A stretch of 64,000 bases of DNA. Origin: Bacillota bacterium. Its GTDB lineage: Bacteria; Bacillota; UBA4882; UBA10575. The translations under genes and the position numbers were made by a program. Positions 45,205 through 54,907 of the stretch are shown here, one piece after another. Location: the NCBI GenBank assembly GCA_012838955.1, contig DUOH01000044.1, positions 1-64,000 on the forward strand, in the 5' to 3' direction. The notes below the pieces were generated by a model. The model had not been told where the DNA came from. It worked only from the letters and a program-made list of their open reading frames with translations, and searched no databases. Each line of letters opens with the position of its first letter. Within the stretch, counting starts at the first letter, position 1.

Positions 45205-48029
45205 AGTGGATTAGCACCGGTTTACGTAGTATATTAAGTCTATGGGAAGAACCTCTGTGGTTAATAGCGTTTCTTTTAGTCTTTCCCTTGCTTTCCTTAG
45301 GCAAAGAATCCCGGAGGAAACTGGAGGTGCGGCAGAGATGTGGACTGCCGGTGATCGATGGTAGACAGGGGGGATCGGGCACAATCGGTAAAAGCCCGGC
45401 TTCTACCTTACACCGGCTGACCAGGCTCAGGATTGCGGCGCTCACTTTAACCATCTTGGCGCTGGCCGGAACAGCCCTTCCTTTGCCGACCACCCGTCGC
45501 CATCTGGCTGTGTTAATCGATGTCTCTGACAGCATTACCTCAGCGGAAAGAGAAAGATCCCGTGCTGCGGTGTTAACGGTTTTACAAAAGCTGGAACCAG
45601 CGGACCGAGTTGATTTAGTTATCTTTTCCACTACTCCTCAGGTTTTGGCGCGCGACCTGACTCCTCATGAAGCCAACGCCGTCATGGTAACAACCGAACT
45701 GCATACAGAGGACTCACAGCACACGAACTTAGAAGCTGCGTTCCTCACCACTGCTCAACTGTTCAAGGACGTCCGGGGCAACAAAGGAATTCTACTCCTC
45801 TCTGACGGCCGTCCAAATGCTGGTGAAACCTCTATAGAAGCCTGGATGAAGTCTTCATCCATGAGAGCGCGCAGGGAAATTCCGATTTATGCTTTTTCCG
45901 TCGGGAAGACGGGCAACAGTTTAGTTTCTTTAGGTTTGGATCTGCCCGATCTGGCGCGTCCGGGAGAGAATACTCTCCTCGGGTGGGAGGTCTTCTCCGC
46001 ATACGAACAAAAACTGCTGGTGACTGTACGCTTGAACGGACAAGAACTGAGTAGTAAAGAGATTACTCTCTTACCGGGCAGAAGAAGAATCCCGCTGACG
46101 GTGCAGGCTCCGGAGTTTGGAACCCATGTGGTGGAATTGGCCATCAGTGATGAACGGGGCGTACCAGTTCCCCATGCCACTTGTGGCGGAGTATTACGTG
46201 TTGGCGACCGGGCCAGAGTTTTAGTAGTAAATGAAGAAAGGGTTGCTTCCCCTTTAGCCCGGGCTTTAACTGTACAGGGTATGGAAGTGCAGGAAGTTGG
46301 GGTGGCAGGGCTTCCGGAGAGTTTAAGTGGGTTTGCCTCTTACTCTGCGGTAATCTTGGATAATGTGCCTGCCTTATACCTGACTGAGCGGCAAGAAGAT
46401 GCCTTGCAGGGTTTTGTTAGCGGCGGCGGTGGTTTGTTGGTGGTCGGTGGTGATTCCTCCTTGGGCCGGGGTGAATATTATGCTTCCGGTTTGGAGGAAC
46501 TCCTCCCCGTACAGACTGATACCAGGCAACGCTTGTTATTTACCAGAGCGAAAATTCTTTATCTCATCGACCAGTCCGGTTCCATGGCGGAGCTGGTCGG
46601 TTCGATCTCTAAGGAAAAAGCGGCTTTGCAAGGAATAGCGGAATCGCTCAAAGAACTCAACCCCTTAGATGAGGTGGGGATTCTTTCCTTCTCGGATCGC
46701 GCCGACTGGGTCCTCCCCTTTACTTCTGCCTCTAAGCTAGATCAGATTAGACAAGCCCTTTCCCATACCGGACGAGGAGGGGGAACCGATCTAGCCTCCG
46801 GCCTGGAAGAAGCAGTGCAAGGTCTAAGCGGAGCCGGACCCCTCCGGCGTCATGTGGTGATCCTGACGGATGGTTTTACCAGTGAAGAAAGACTGGAAAG
46901 TCTCTGCCGGAGGCTGTACGGGATGGGCGCCACGATCACCACGATCGGCGTGGGTAGGGAGGTCAATGAGGATATTTTACGTTCTGTCGCCCAATGGGGA
47001 GAGGGACAGTTTTATCGAGCGGAGGATGAGCGGATTCCGCAAATTATCATTAAAGAGACGATCAGAGTCTCCAGGGATCTGATTCAAGAGGGCTATTTCC
47101 AACCGGAAGTACGGACAGACAGCCACTTTTTGAGGGGATTGGGGACATTCCCTCCGGTGCAGGGATATTTGATCACCAAACCCAAGAAGATGTCCCACAT
47201 CTATTTAGAGGTGGGGTCGGAAGAAAAGGACCCACTCTTGGCCGGGTGGAGATATGGCAACGGACAGGTCATGGTATTTACCGCCGATTCTGGTCGCAGA
47301 TGGCTGGCGCCCTGGTCCGGGTCGCGCTTATTTAATCAGTTCTGGGGGCAAGTGACCCGTTCAATTATGAAAGCCCGGGTTGATACAGGTTTACATTTAA
47401 CCCCTAGAGTTGAAGGAGGAGCAGTACGGGTGCTGGTAGACGCCACTGGACCCGATCGCCATCTGCGCACAGGACTGCAACTGGTCGGCAGGATGGGCGG
47501 AGACTCCCCGGAGATGTTCAGGTTGAAAGAGACCTCTCCCGGACGGTACGAGGCTACTTTACCCACTTCCGGGCGGGGAATCCAAGAATTTGAGATTCAT
47601 GAATTAGCCGGAAAGAGTTGGACAGTGGGCGCGGTTTGGCTACCGCCCAGCGATGAGTTTCAATCATACGGACCGGATCTGGGCGTGCTTAGTTATTTGA
47701 CTACAGTGACCGGCGGAAAAATATTGTCCCAGGAGGAGCCGGAGATCCCTGCTTCTTTGAGTTGGGAACCTTATCCCCTCCGTCAATGGTTGCTCATGGC
47801 CGCACTCTTCCTCTTTGTGCTGGAATTGGCCTATCGCAGTACTTCATTGGGTCAAGTGAACATGGCAAAAACAGCCTTTACCGGCTGGTGGAAAAGGCAG
47901 CAACAGCTCTTGGATTCCCTCCGCGCCTATGACCAAGGAGCAGAGCTGACAGAGACCAGTGGGGAGAAGACCAAGACCGCCTATAAATATCTAGCCAAAA
48001 GGCGAGCTCACCGTAGTTTTGAAGAATAA
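45201..48029 (+). CDS. Large membrane protein with two vWA domains and a GATase-like domain
   Basis: I place the start at GTG 45201, which overlaps the previous stop as GTGA and gives 942 residues; ATG 45144 upstream is possible. Order: membrane segments near 17-35 and 76-95, first vWA with 'DVSDSIT' (about 107), an Ig-like region, a class I glutamine-amidotransferase-like segment ('SGGGGLLVVGGDSSLGRGEY'), second vWA with a MIDAS 'DQSGSM' (about 455), a C-terminal beta domain and a last membrane segment near 863-880. It ends the operon. Two vWA domains in one chain suggest it binds two partners or forms a scaffold for MoxR. Confidence 0.85.
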   Translation: MKWISTGLRSILSLWEEPLWLIAFLLVFPLLSLGKESRRKLEVRQRCGLPVIDGRQGGSGTIGKSPASTLHRLTRLRIAALTLTILALAGTALPLPTTRRHLAVLIDVSDSITSAERERSRAAVLTVLQKLEPADRVDLVIFSTTPQVLARDLTPHEANAVMVTTELHTEDSQHTNLEAAFLTTAQLFKDVRGNKGILLLSDGRPNAGETSIEAWMKSSSMRARREIPIYAFSVGKTGNSLVSLGLDLPDLARPGENTLLGWEVFSAYEQKLLVTVRLNGQELSSKEITLLPGRRRIPLTVQAPEFGTHVVELAISDERGVPVPHATCGGVLRVGDRARVLVVNEERVASPLARALTVQGMEVQEVGVAGLPESLSGFASYSAVILDNVPALYLTERQEDALQGFVSGGGGLLVVGGDSSLGRGEYYASGLEELLPVQTDTRQRLLFTRAKILYLIDQSGSMAELVGSISKEKAALQGIAESLKELNPLDEVGILSFSDRADWVLPFTSASKLDQIRQALSHTGRGGGTDLASGLEEAVQGLSGAGPLRRHVVILTDGFTSEERLESLCRRLYGMGATITTIGVGREVNEDILRSVAQWGEGQFYRAEDERIPQIIIKETIRVSRDLIQEGYFQPEVRTDSHFLRGLGTFPPVQGYLITKPKKMSHIYLEVGSEEKDPLLAGWRYGNGQVMVFTADSGRRWLAPWSGSRLFNQFWGQVTRSIMKARVDTGLHLTPRVEGGAVRVLVDATGPDRHLRTGLQLVGRMGGDSPEMFRLKETSPGRYEATLPTSGRGIQEFEIHELAGKSWTVGAVWLPPSDEFQSYGPDLGVLSYLTTVTGGKILSQEEPEIPASLSWEPYPLRQWLLMAALFLFVLELAYRSTSLGQVNMAKTAFTGWWKRQQQLLDSLRAYDQGAELTETSGEKTKTAYKYLAKRRAHRSFEE

Positions 48030-48103
48030 TGCTCTTTTCGTGAAAAAGAGGAGGGTTTTATGATAAAATTAATGGAGGTTTGATTTATAATGAGGTGAGA
48101 GGC

Positions 48104-49960
48104 TTGTCCCTGTTAACCATGGAAAATGCCCGGTTGATGCTGGAACGGGTGTACGGATATGAAGAATTCCGTCCAGGTCAAGACCGGATTATCGACAGCA
48201 TCCTCCAGAAGAAGGATACCTTTGCCATTATGCCGACTGGGGCCGGGAAGTCCCTTTGTTATCAAATCCCCGCCCTCCTCTTTGCGCAAGAGAGTTCCGG
48301 CTTGACTCTAGTAATTTCTCCCTTGATTTCCCTGATGAAAGACCAAGTGGACGCTATGAGGAGTTTGGGAATTCGAGCGGCCTGCATTAACAGTGCTTTA
48401 CGTCCGAAGACGGTGGCGGAGACGATTGACAAAGCCGGACAGGGAGAGTATGACATCTTGTATATCGCTCCGGAACGGTTGGAGTCGGATTCGTTCCTTC
48501 CCCTCATTCAACACCTCACCCAGGAAAAGAAGTTCCCAGTATCATTTGTAGCTATTGATGAGGCGCACTGTGTTTCACAGTGGGGACATGATTTCCGCCG
48601 GAGTTATCGGCGGATTGGACCTTTTATTGAACGGGTTTTAGGCGGGCAACCCTCCGGCCGACCGGTAGTGGCTGCTTTTACCGCTACAGCTACGGAAGAG
48701 GTGAAGGTTGACATCGTCAAGCTTTTATCCTTGCAAGACCCTAACATCTATCTTACCGGGTTTGACCGGCCGAATTTAGAGTTCACCGTGGTCCGGGGAG
48801 GAAACAAAAAGGACTTTCTCCTGGATTACCTGGCTTTTAAACGGGAGGAAGCGGGGATTATTTATGCGGCTACCCGCCGAGAAGTGGAGAAGATCCATGA
48901 TTTTCTGGCGGAAAAAGGATATGAGGTAGGAAAGTATCATGCCGGCCTCAAAGACGCGGAACGCCAAGAAAACCAGGAATTATTCATTTATGACAAGATC
49001 AAGATTATGGTGGCGACCAACGCCTTTGGTATGGGTATTGATAAGTCCAATGTCCGGTTTGTGATCCACTACAATCTGCCGAAGAATATGGAATCATACT
49101 ATCAGGAAGCCGGGCGGGCCGGCCGCGACGGAGATCCCGGTGATTGCATCTTACTCTTTTCTCCCCAGGATATTATCCTCCAAAAGTACCTGATCGAACA
49201 GAGCGTCCGCTCACCAAAGCGTAAAGCTCATGAATATGCCAAACTACAGACGATGGTGGATTATGCCCACACCGGAAAGTGTTTGCGCGGGTTCATCCTG
49301 GAATACTTCGGTGAGCGGGAAACACCCACAAAATGCGGAAATTGCGGCAATTGCAATAACTGTAGTGAAGTCACGGATATCACCGTCGAGGCGCAGAAGA
49401 TTTTCTCTTGTATTGTGCGGATGAGAGAACAATATGGCAGCACCATCATTGCGGATGTGCTGAAAGGTTCACGGAATAAGAAACTCCTGCGTATGGGGTT
49501 GGACAGGCTGACTACCTATGGAGCGCTCAGTGAACTCACCCAGGCTGAGATTAAAGATTTGCTAAATCAATTAGTAGCCGAGGAATATCTGCGTTTCACC
49601 AACGGGAAGTATCCGGTGGTGAAGTTGTTGCCTAAAGCTGTTAGAGTTCTGAAGAATGAGGAAAGAGTGTTGCTAAAAGTCTATACTAATCCCCGGGTTT
49701 CATCTGATGATAGTCTTTTTGAGGTATTGCGGGATGTCCGCCGGGAACTGGCGGAGCAGGAGAAGGTGCCGCCATATATCATCTTTTCGGACAGTACTTT
49801 ACGGGAGATGGCCCGTTTCCACCCGGTCGACTCTCTTTCCCTGCGAAAGATCAAAGGGGTGGGCGAGGTCAAGCTGGAAAGATACGGCACGGCCTTTATC
49901 AATGCAATAAAGGCTTACTTAGAAGCGGGTCTACAGGTAAAGCGAGAGCGAACAGAGTAG
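48104..49960 (+). CDS. recQ: ATP-dependent DNA helicase RecQ
   Basis: Start set at TTG 48104, six bases after GAGGTG; the frame is open to 48080. 618 residues. Helicase motifs: 'MPTGAGKSLCYQIPA' (motif I), 'AIDEAHCVSQWGHDFR' (motif II and the RecQ aromatic loop), 'FTATAT' (III), 'EAGRAGRDG' (VI). The zinc-binding region has four cysteines ('GKCLRGFILEYFG', 'KCGNCGNCNNC'), followed by the winged helix and a C-terminal HRDC domain ('LREMARFHPVDSLSLRKIKG'). RecQ unwinds 3'-tailed DNA in recombination repair. Full length. Confidence 0.96.
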   Translation: MSLLTMENARLMLERVYGYEEFRPGQDRIIDSILQKKDTFAIMPTGAGKSLCYQIPALLFAQESSGLTLVISPLISLMKDQVDAMRSLGIRAACINSALRPKTVAETIDKAGQGEYDILYIAPERLESDSFLPLIQHLTQEKKFPVSFVAIDEAHCVSQWGHDFRRSYRRIGPFIERVLGGQPSGRPVVAAFTATATEEVKVDIVKLLSLQDPNIYLTGFDRPNLEFTVVRGGNKKDFLLDYLAFKREEAGIIYAATRREVEKIHDFLAEKGYEVGKYHAGLKDAERQENQELFIYDKIKIMVATNAFGMGIDKSNVRFVIHYNLPKNMESYYQEAGRAGRDGDPGDCILLFSPQDIILQKYLIEQSVRSPKRKAHEYAKLQTMVDYAHTGKCLRGFILEYFGERETPTKCGNCGNCNNCSEVTDITVEAQKIFSCIVRMREQYGSTIIADVLKGSRNKKLLRMGLDRLTTYGALSELTQAEIKDLLNQLVAEEYLRFTNGKYPVVKLLPKAVRVLKNEERVLLKVYTNPRVSSDDSLFEVLRDVRRELAEQEKVPPYIIFSDSTLREMARFHPVDSLSLRKIKGVGEVKLERYGTAFINAIKAYLEAGLQVKRERTE

Positions 49961-50065
49961 CATCTACGCGAACTGACAACAGGTAAAGTAGTTGTAGTGT
50001 TTGCCATAAAAGTCAGGAGCGGGATGAGTCAGTAAGGATAACCATTTTTTTGTAAAACCTTCCTC

Positions 50066-50094
50066 TTGATTTTATCGGAAAAGATCAGTAAAAT
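50066..50094 (+). promoter_or_regulatory. Promoter of the second 6S-like RNA
   Basis: TTGATT (50066-50071), 17-base spacer, TAAAAT (50089-50094). The predicted start, near 50101, is exactly the first base of the RNA's closing stem. The same two hexamers and spacing recur at 63708. Confidence 0.72.
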
Positions 50095-50100
50095 AAAGAT

Positions 50101-50307
50101 GTAACATGAAGCGAAGACTGAGTTATGCGTGAACTTCAATTTTTGAACCTACATTAGCCAGTCGGGAGATTTATACTGAACTACCGATACCGGGCCCAGA
50201 GTAAGTCCTTTTCAGGCAGGGGAAGGTAGAAGGGTTCATGCGATCACCCACCTATCGAGAGATAGGTGTCAAAAAATGAAGTAACGGTTCCTCGGTTTGC
50301 ATGTTAC
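50101..50307 (+). ncRNA. Second 6S-like RNA
   Basis: A 207-base unit with long-range closure: GTAACATG (50101) pairs with CATGTTAC (50300-50307), and CTTCAATTTTTG (50133) pairs with CAAAAAATGAAG (50272) with one mismatch. Beyond lies a large bubble starting 'TGAACCTACATTA', parallel to 'TGAACCAACACCATTA' in the RNA at 6921. On the 3' side 'CACCCACCT' and a GAGA-capped hairpin (CACCTATC/GATAGGTG) match the same place in the first RNA. Promoter and terminator fit its ends. Many Firmicutes have two 6S RNAs, and I read this as the paralogue. It lies between recQ and a convergent cyclophilin gene. Confidence 0.7.
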
Positions 50308-50312
50308 GAAAG

Positions 50313-50334
50313 ACTGTCCACAGGACAGTTTTGA
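50313..50334 (+). terminator. Terminator of the second 6S-like RNA
   Basis: ACTGTCC-ACA-GGACAGT followed by TTTTGAT, six bases after the RNA's closing stem. Confidence 0.65.
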
Positions 50335-50375
50335 TAATAAGCGCTTCGCCACATTACTCTTGTTAGTTTGAAATA

Positions 50376-50412
50376 AAAGGCGGTTACACAAATGTTGCGT
50401 GTAACCGCCTTT
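50376..50412. terminator. Bidirectional terminator before ppiB
   Basis: A perfect 14-bp stem AAAGGCGGTTACAC/GTGTAACCGCCTTT with a 9-base loop and A/T ends on both strands. It ends the minus-strand cyclophilin transcript and blocks read-through from the plus strand. Confidence 0.8.
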
Positions 50413-50414
50413 AT

Positions 50415-51140
50415 TCATTCTCCTTGACGGGCTCTATATATCTTGACGGAATCTACAGGAACATCAGAATAATACTCTACATTATGCGTAGGAACATTGG
50501 CGATCAGGTCAACCACATCCATACCATCAATTACCTTACCGAAGACACAGTACCCGTAACCGCTGGGCGTATCATCTTTATAATCGAGATGGGGGTTGTC
50601 TGCTACATTAATAAAAAATTGAGAAGTCGCGCTGTGTACAAACATTGTTCTGGCCATCGCAATGGTTCCCCTTTGGTTAGTCAGACCATTTTTGGCTTCG
50701 TTTTTGATGGCCGGAAATCCCTTCTTCATCTCTAATTCTTCGGTGAGACCGCCGCCTTGGATGACAAAACCCGGGATCACCCGGTGAAAGATGGTTCCGT
50801 CATAAAATCCGGAGTTTACGTATTGCAGAAAGTTTTCTACAGTAAGCGGAGCTTTTTCAGGATCAAGTTGGATTTTGATTTCTCCCAGGGAAGTCTCTAG
50901 AATCACAATGGGTTTATCTTCCGGAACGGTCTTTTTCTCTACTTGGATTGAATCTTTATTTTTCAACGTCTCCACGGATTTATTTGCCTCCTTTTCTAGT
51001 GCGTCCTGGTTCTTTACGATATAAGTCTGTAGTCTGGAAAATCCATAAAAAAGAAGGACTCCCACTGCGACTAGAGTCAGGGTAATAAAAAAGGCTGATA
51101 ACAATCGTTTTTTCGATGATACTGGTGTGCGTCTCTTCAA
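50415..51140 (-). CDS. Cyclophilin-type peptidyl-prolyl isomerase, membrane anchored
   Basis: A 241-residue protein starting with TTG 51140 (GGGTGGGAT upstream). A single N-terminal membrane segment (about residues 15-33) is followed by a short helical linker and a cyclophilin domain from residue 78 ('[19 protein letters not shown]'). Active-site residues are visible: Arg and Phe in '[13 protein letters not shown]', '[14 protein letters not shown]' and a late '[17 protein letters not shown]'. It would catalyse prolyl isomerisation outside the cytoplasmic membrane, complementing the parvulin at 2056. Confidence 0.92.
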   Translation of the reverse strand: MKRRTPVSSKKRLLSAFFITLTLVAVGVLLFYGFSRLQTYIVKNQDALEKEANKSVETLKNKDSIQVEKKTVPEDKPIVILETSLGEIKIQLDPEKAPLTVENFLQYVNSGFYDGTIFHRVIPGFVIQGGGLTEELEMKKGFPAIKNEAKNGLTNQRGTIAMARTMFVHSATSQFFINVADNPHLDYKDDTPSGYGYCVFGKVIDGMDVVDLIANVPTHNVEYYSDVPVDSVKIYRARQGE

Positions 51141-51556
51141 TTCGATCCCACCCTAATCAAGTATATTTTACCAAATCGGATCAATCTAGAAGTCAGCCGG
51201 GAAGCTTATATCTAAAAAAAGCAGCGCGGTTAAGTACGCGCTTTCTTAACTGATAAATTAACATAAAGTCTTCTCTGCTGTCAAGGTCTCTCGCTAAATA
51301 CAGTTCGAATACAAAATCAATACCCGGGATTCGTTTTATGTGAGATTCATGGGACAATGTTTCATTCTTTTGCTTATAAAAACACAAACCCCTCTTTCAG
51401 AATAGACTATAAAAGAGAACAGGCAGGGCTGCTTTCAGAGGTCGCTGCCGGAAGCGCTACCCGGGTTATAAATCCACATCTGTGCCATTAGAGCCGGTGT
51501 TTAATGTATGTGGGTGTTTTTTATCATCCAGAGGTCAAAGGAAGGGGGATAGAGAG
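51141..51556. other. Intergenic region between cyclophilin and ymaF
   Basis: About 415 bases. A 64-codon minus-strand frame (GTG 51387 to 51193) has a weak AGAGGGG site and could lie in the cyclophilin operon, but its product matches nothing I know and no promoter is clear. I do not call it a gene. Confidence 0.3.
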
Positions 51557-51895
51557 ATGAATTATGGGTACATGGACGAGGGACTGCATACGCACGCCTT
51601 TTCCCTCGCCACCACCTGTGATGATCGCCATCGCCATTGTATCAGGGGGGAAACAGGGTCGAGTCCGGATACGCGCTGTCATGTTCACTCTTTTCAAGCA
51701 CAAACAACCTGTGATTGCGGTCATCTCCATTACTTTTGCGGAGTAACCGGTCCCGCCATCCCGACGCCGGGCGGTCACATTCACCAGATAAAAGGGGAAA
51801 CCACTTATGATTGCGGGCATAACCATGCCTTTAAGGGAAGAACATCTCGGGGGCGAGAACTACCTTGTCCGGAAACACCGTGTCCCCGGTACTAA
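51557..51895 (+). CDS. YmaF family His/Cys-rich repeat protein
   Basis: Start at ATG 51557 after GGGGGATAGAGAG; 112 residues. The chain is built from repeats of the type H-x-H-x-F/Y, then G-x-T, then C-D-x-x-H-x-H ('LHTHAFSLATTCDDRHRH', 'CHVHSFQAQTTCDCGHLH', 'GGHIHQIKGETTYDCGHNH'). This is the YmaF pattern. The regular His/Cys spacing suggests metal binding, but the function of the family is unknown. Tandem terminators follow directly. Confidence 0.85.
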   Translation: MNYGYMDEGLHTHAFSLATTCDDRHRHCIRGETGSSPDTRCHVHSFQAQTTCDCGHLHYFCGVTGPAIPTPGGHIHQIKGETTYDCGHNHAFKGRTSRGRELPCPETPCPRY

Positions 51896-51901
51896 GGGAC
51901 T

Positions 51902-51974
51902 ACAGCCTCCGCCATGAAGGTGGCTGTTTTTCAAAATAGGAGCAACCATGACTGTAGCTGGTTGCTCCTATTTT
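51902..51974 (+). terminator. Tandem terminators after ymaF
   Basis: First hairpin ACAGCC...GGCTGT with T5 (51902-51931). Second: a 16-bp stem AAAATAGGAGCAACCA/TGGTTGCTCCTATTTT with a 10-base loop (51933-51974). Confidence 0.8.
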
Positions 51975-52050
51975 AATCGTGCGGCCTAGTCTTCGTTTCC
52001 AGTGGGAAAGAGATATTATTACCCAGCAGAGGAATAATAATCTTATTGTT

Positions 52051-52079
52051 TTGAAGGAAAATGGTAATTCTTTTAGAAT
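52051..52079 (+). promoter_or_regulatory. Promoter of asnS
   Basis: TTGAAG (52051-52056), 17-base spacer, TAGAAT (52074-52079). Start near 52086, a leader of about 50 bases. An imperfect AT-rich hairpin (52009-52042) lies upstream. No T-box. Confidence 0.65.
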
Positions 52080-52134
52080 TAATATAGGTCAAACTTAAAT
52101 AAATGAGGTACGGAAAGATAAAGGAGCAAGAGGA

Positions 52135-53526
52135 ATGCAGGACATAACAGTAAAAGAAATTTTTAGAGAAGCAGAACAGCATCTGGGAAAGGAATTACGA
52201 GTCTCCGGATGGGTGAGAACGCTTAGGGATTCAAAAGCCTTTGCTTTTATTGAGTTGAATGACGGGACTTTCTTCAAGAATTTGCAGATTGTCTTAGAAG
52301 ATAAATTGGGAAATTTCAACGAGATCGTAAAGTTAAATGTGGGGAGTTCCCTTATTGTGGAAGGAGTCTTGGTGAAAAGTCCGGGCGTTAAGCAACCCTT
52401 TGAGCTTCAAGCTACAAAGGTAGAGATCACCGGTTTCTCTTCACCTGATTATCCTCTGCAAAAGAAGCGCCATTCTTTTGAGTATCTACGCACTATTGCC
52501 CACCTGAGACCTAGAACAAATACTTTTTCCGCGGTTTTTCGCATTCGCTCATTAGCAGCCTATGCCGTCCACCGTTTCTTTCAGGAGAGAGGCTTTGTCT
52601 ATGTGCATACTCCCATTATCACCGGGAGCGATTGTGAAGGCGCGGGCCAGATGTTTCAGGTGACAACCTTGGATCCAGGGAATCTTCCCCGGGACGAGGA
52701 GGGTAAGGTAGACTACAGCAAAGATTTTTTTGGACGGATGACTAATCTGACGGTCAGTGGTCAATTGGCGGTAGAAACTTACTGCATGGCTTTTCGCAAC
52801 GTCTATACCTTTGGTCCGACTTTCCGGGCGGAAAACTCCAATACCCCCAGGCATGCCGCGGAGTTTTGGATGATCGAGCCGGAGATGGCCTTTGCCGATT
52901 TACAGGACGATATGGAATTAGCTGAGGATATGATAAAGTACTTGATCCGGTATTGCTTGGAGAACGCTCCTGAAGAGATGGAATTCTTCCAGAAATTCCT
53001 TGACCGGGATTTATTCGCTAAACTGGATAATGTGGTGAATTCAGAGTTTGGTCAGTTGACGTACACAGAGGCCATAGAGATCCTGGCCAAGGAGAATCCG
53101 GGTTTTGAGTATCCGGTAGAGTGGGGATGCGATCTCCAGACCGAACACGAGCGTTTTTTGACGGAGAAAGTATTCAAAAAACCGGTTTTTGTGACCGGGT
53201 ACCCCAAAGAGATAAAAGCTTTCTATATGCGGTTAAACGACGACCAAAGAACGGTGGCCGCCATGGATCTGCTCGTCCCTGGAGTGGGGGAAATCATCGG
53301 CGGTAGCCAACGCGAAGAGAGACTGGATAAATTGGAGCAACGAATGGCCGAATTAGGGTTAAAGCAGGAAGATTACTGGTGGTATCTTGATCTTAGAAAA
53401 TACGGCGGAACTGTGCACTCCGGCTTTGGTCTCGGCTTTGAACGGTTTATTATGTATATCACGGGAATTACCAATATCAGAGATGTAATCTCTTTTCCCC
53501 GCACTGTGCGTTCAGCGGAATTTTGA
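52135..53526 (+). CDS. asnS: Asparaginyl-tRNA synthetase
   Basis: A 463-residue class IIb synthetase. N-terminal OB-fold '[20 protein letters not shown]', motif 1 region '[19 protein letters not shown]', motif 2 '[19 protein letters not shown]' and motif 3 '[15 protein letters not shown]'. The residues after motif 2 fit Asn rather than Asp specificity. ATG follows AAGGAGCAAGAGGA. Length normal. Its own promoter and no T-box suggest constitutive expression. Confidence 0.97.
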   Translation: MQDITVKEIFREAEQHLGKELRVSGWVRTLRDSKAFAFIELNDGTFFKNLQIVLEDKLGNFNEIVKLNVGSSLIVEGVLVKSPGVKQPFELQATKVEITGFSSPDYPLQKKRHSFEYLRTIAHLRPRTNTFSAVFRIRSLAAYAVHRFFQERGFVYVHTPIITGSDCEGAGQMFQVTTLDPGNLPRDEEGKVDYSKDFFGRMTNLTVSGQLAVETYCMAFRNVYTFGPTFRAENSNTPRHAAEFWMIEPEMAFADLQDDMELAEDMIKYLIRYCLENAPEEMEFFQKFLDRDLFAKLDNVVNSEFGQLTYTEAIEILAKENPGFEYPVEWGCDLQTEHERFLTEKVFKKPVFVTGYPKEIKAFYMRLNDDQRTVAAMDLLVPGVGEIIGGSQREERLDKLEQRMAELGLKQEDYWWYLDLRKYGGTVHSGFGLGFERFIMYITGITNIRDVISFPRTVRSAEF

Positions 53527-53594
53527 GAGGAATGTGGAAGGTCCACAAGTCAACAGCGGAATTAGGTACCAATACCCGGATGGAGGGCTTAATA

Positions 53595-54812
53595 ATGAAT
53601 AAAAAATTCATCGGCGTCTTGCTCTTTTTCTTTGTGACTGCCGTGGCATTCTCCGCCGAAGCAGACGATGTTCTGGGAGAAGCCGGGCGACTGATGGAAG
53701 CGGGACGATATTATACCGCCTTTAAACTCTTAAATGATAACTCTTGGGGGACGGAAAACCCAGATATCGTGCTGAAAAAAGTGGAAATCGCCTTGAATTA
53801 TTATGTCAGCTCCATTGCTCATGAGACCTTTGGTTTTAAAGATCTGGAGGCAGGGGAGAAGATTTCGGCTCTCCGGGGACGAGAGGGAACTTATGCCACC
53901 TACTACTTTCCCATCAGTGAGGTTCTGCATAGTTTACTCCAAAAGTATCCGGAAGATTGGAGAATCCATAAGGCCCTGGGTGAGTACTATTTTGAAGTAT
54001 TTCAGAATTATAGAGGAAGGTGGAGGAAGAGCGATGAAGAAGTTCTGAAACTAGCGGATGAGCATTACCGGATCGCGCGGGAACATGGGGTTTATGACTT
54101 CAAATCCCTTTTTTTTCTGGGCTTAAATCAAATTTTGCAGAAAAATTATGATCAGGCCTCGGTTCTTCTGACAGAGGCTTTGAAATGCGGGGAGACTACG
54201 CACCCTCTATATGCTACGGCCAATTATAATCTGGCCTATGCTTATCTCCAAAGGATGGATTTTGCCAAAGGCCTGCAGTACGCTATGAACTCCTATCACC
54301 TTTATCAAGAACCGATCGATCGAGCAGACGCCGCCAGAATGGTCGGGATCCTCCATCGTCAACTCGGAGATCGCTCTGCAGCCATTAAGTATTTTACCAC
54401 TGCTGATCAGTTGACTCCCGGTAATTATTACAACCTGATGCCCCTTTTAGAACTTTATCTGGAAGATGCCCAGCCGGCTCAAGCCAATCGCCTTGCCGAG
54501 CGGTTATTTGCTTTGCAACCCACTTCACCTAATATCCTCAATGACATCATGACTTCCTACGGCCGTAATGGATATTCAACGGAGTTTATTAATTTATGTC
54601 AAAACTTAATCGGTGTTTATGCGCAAAACAACGAGATCTTGGGAAACCTCTACTTTCATCTTGGCTTTTGTTATTATGTACTTGGAAACTATACGGAATG
54701 CCGGAAGAGTTTTTTGGCCTCCCAAGAGTATTATCTCCAGTGCTACCTGCCTAACCACGAAGTTTTCTCTGTGATCTCCGATTATCTGGAACATATTGAA
54801 CAAATAGAGTAG
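53595..54812 (+). CDS. Exported TPR-repeat protein
   Basis: Start at ATG 53595 seven bases after GGAGGG; 405 residues. A signal peptide (residues 1-22, cleavage near 'AFSAEAD') is followed by helical repeats of about 34 residues ('YKSLFFLG' region, 'ATANYNLAYAYLQRMDFAKG', 'AARMVGILHRQLGDRSAAIK', 'YFHLGFCYYVLGNYTECRKS'). It would be a protein-protein interaction scaffold outside the cytoplasmic membrane. It lies 68 bases after asnS and could be cotranscribed by read-through. Confidence 0.75.
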   Translation: MNKKFIGVLLFFFVTAVAFSAEADDVLGEAGRLMEAGRYYTAFKLLNDNSWGTENPDIVLKKVEIALNYYVSSIAHETFGFKDLEAGEKISALRGREGTYATYYFPISEVLHSLLQKYPEDWRIHKALGEYYFEVFQNYRGRWRKSDEEVLKLADEHYRIAREHGVYDFKSLFFLGLNQILQKNYDQASVLLTEALKCGETTHPLYATANYNLAYAYLQRMDFAKGLQYAMNSYHLYQEPIDRADAARMVGILHRQLGDRSAAIKYFTTADQLTPGNYYNLMPLLELYLEDAQPAQANRLAERLFALQPTSPNILNDIMTSYGRNGYSTEFINLCQNLIGVYAQNNEILGNLYFHLGFCYYVLGNYTECRKSFLASQEYYLQCYLPNHEVFSVISDYLEHIEQIE

Positions 54813-54907
54813 GTTGCTGTTTTTTACTGAATCCGGCTTAAGTTTTTACAGTTTATGCTAATATTCTTATTCGGGGTTTATGGAGAGTGGCAATGAATAT
54901 TTGGGTG

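Noticed and set aside
51193-51387. 64-residue minus-strand protein before the cyclophilin gene
   Set aside because: Weak ribosome binding site, no promoter and no recognisable motif; kept only as a note.
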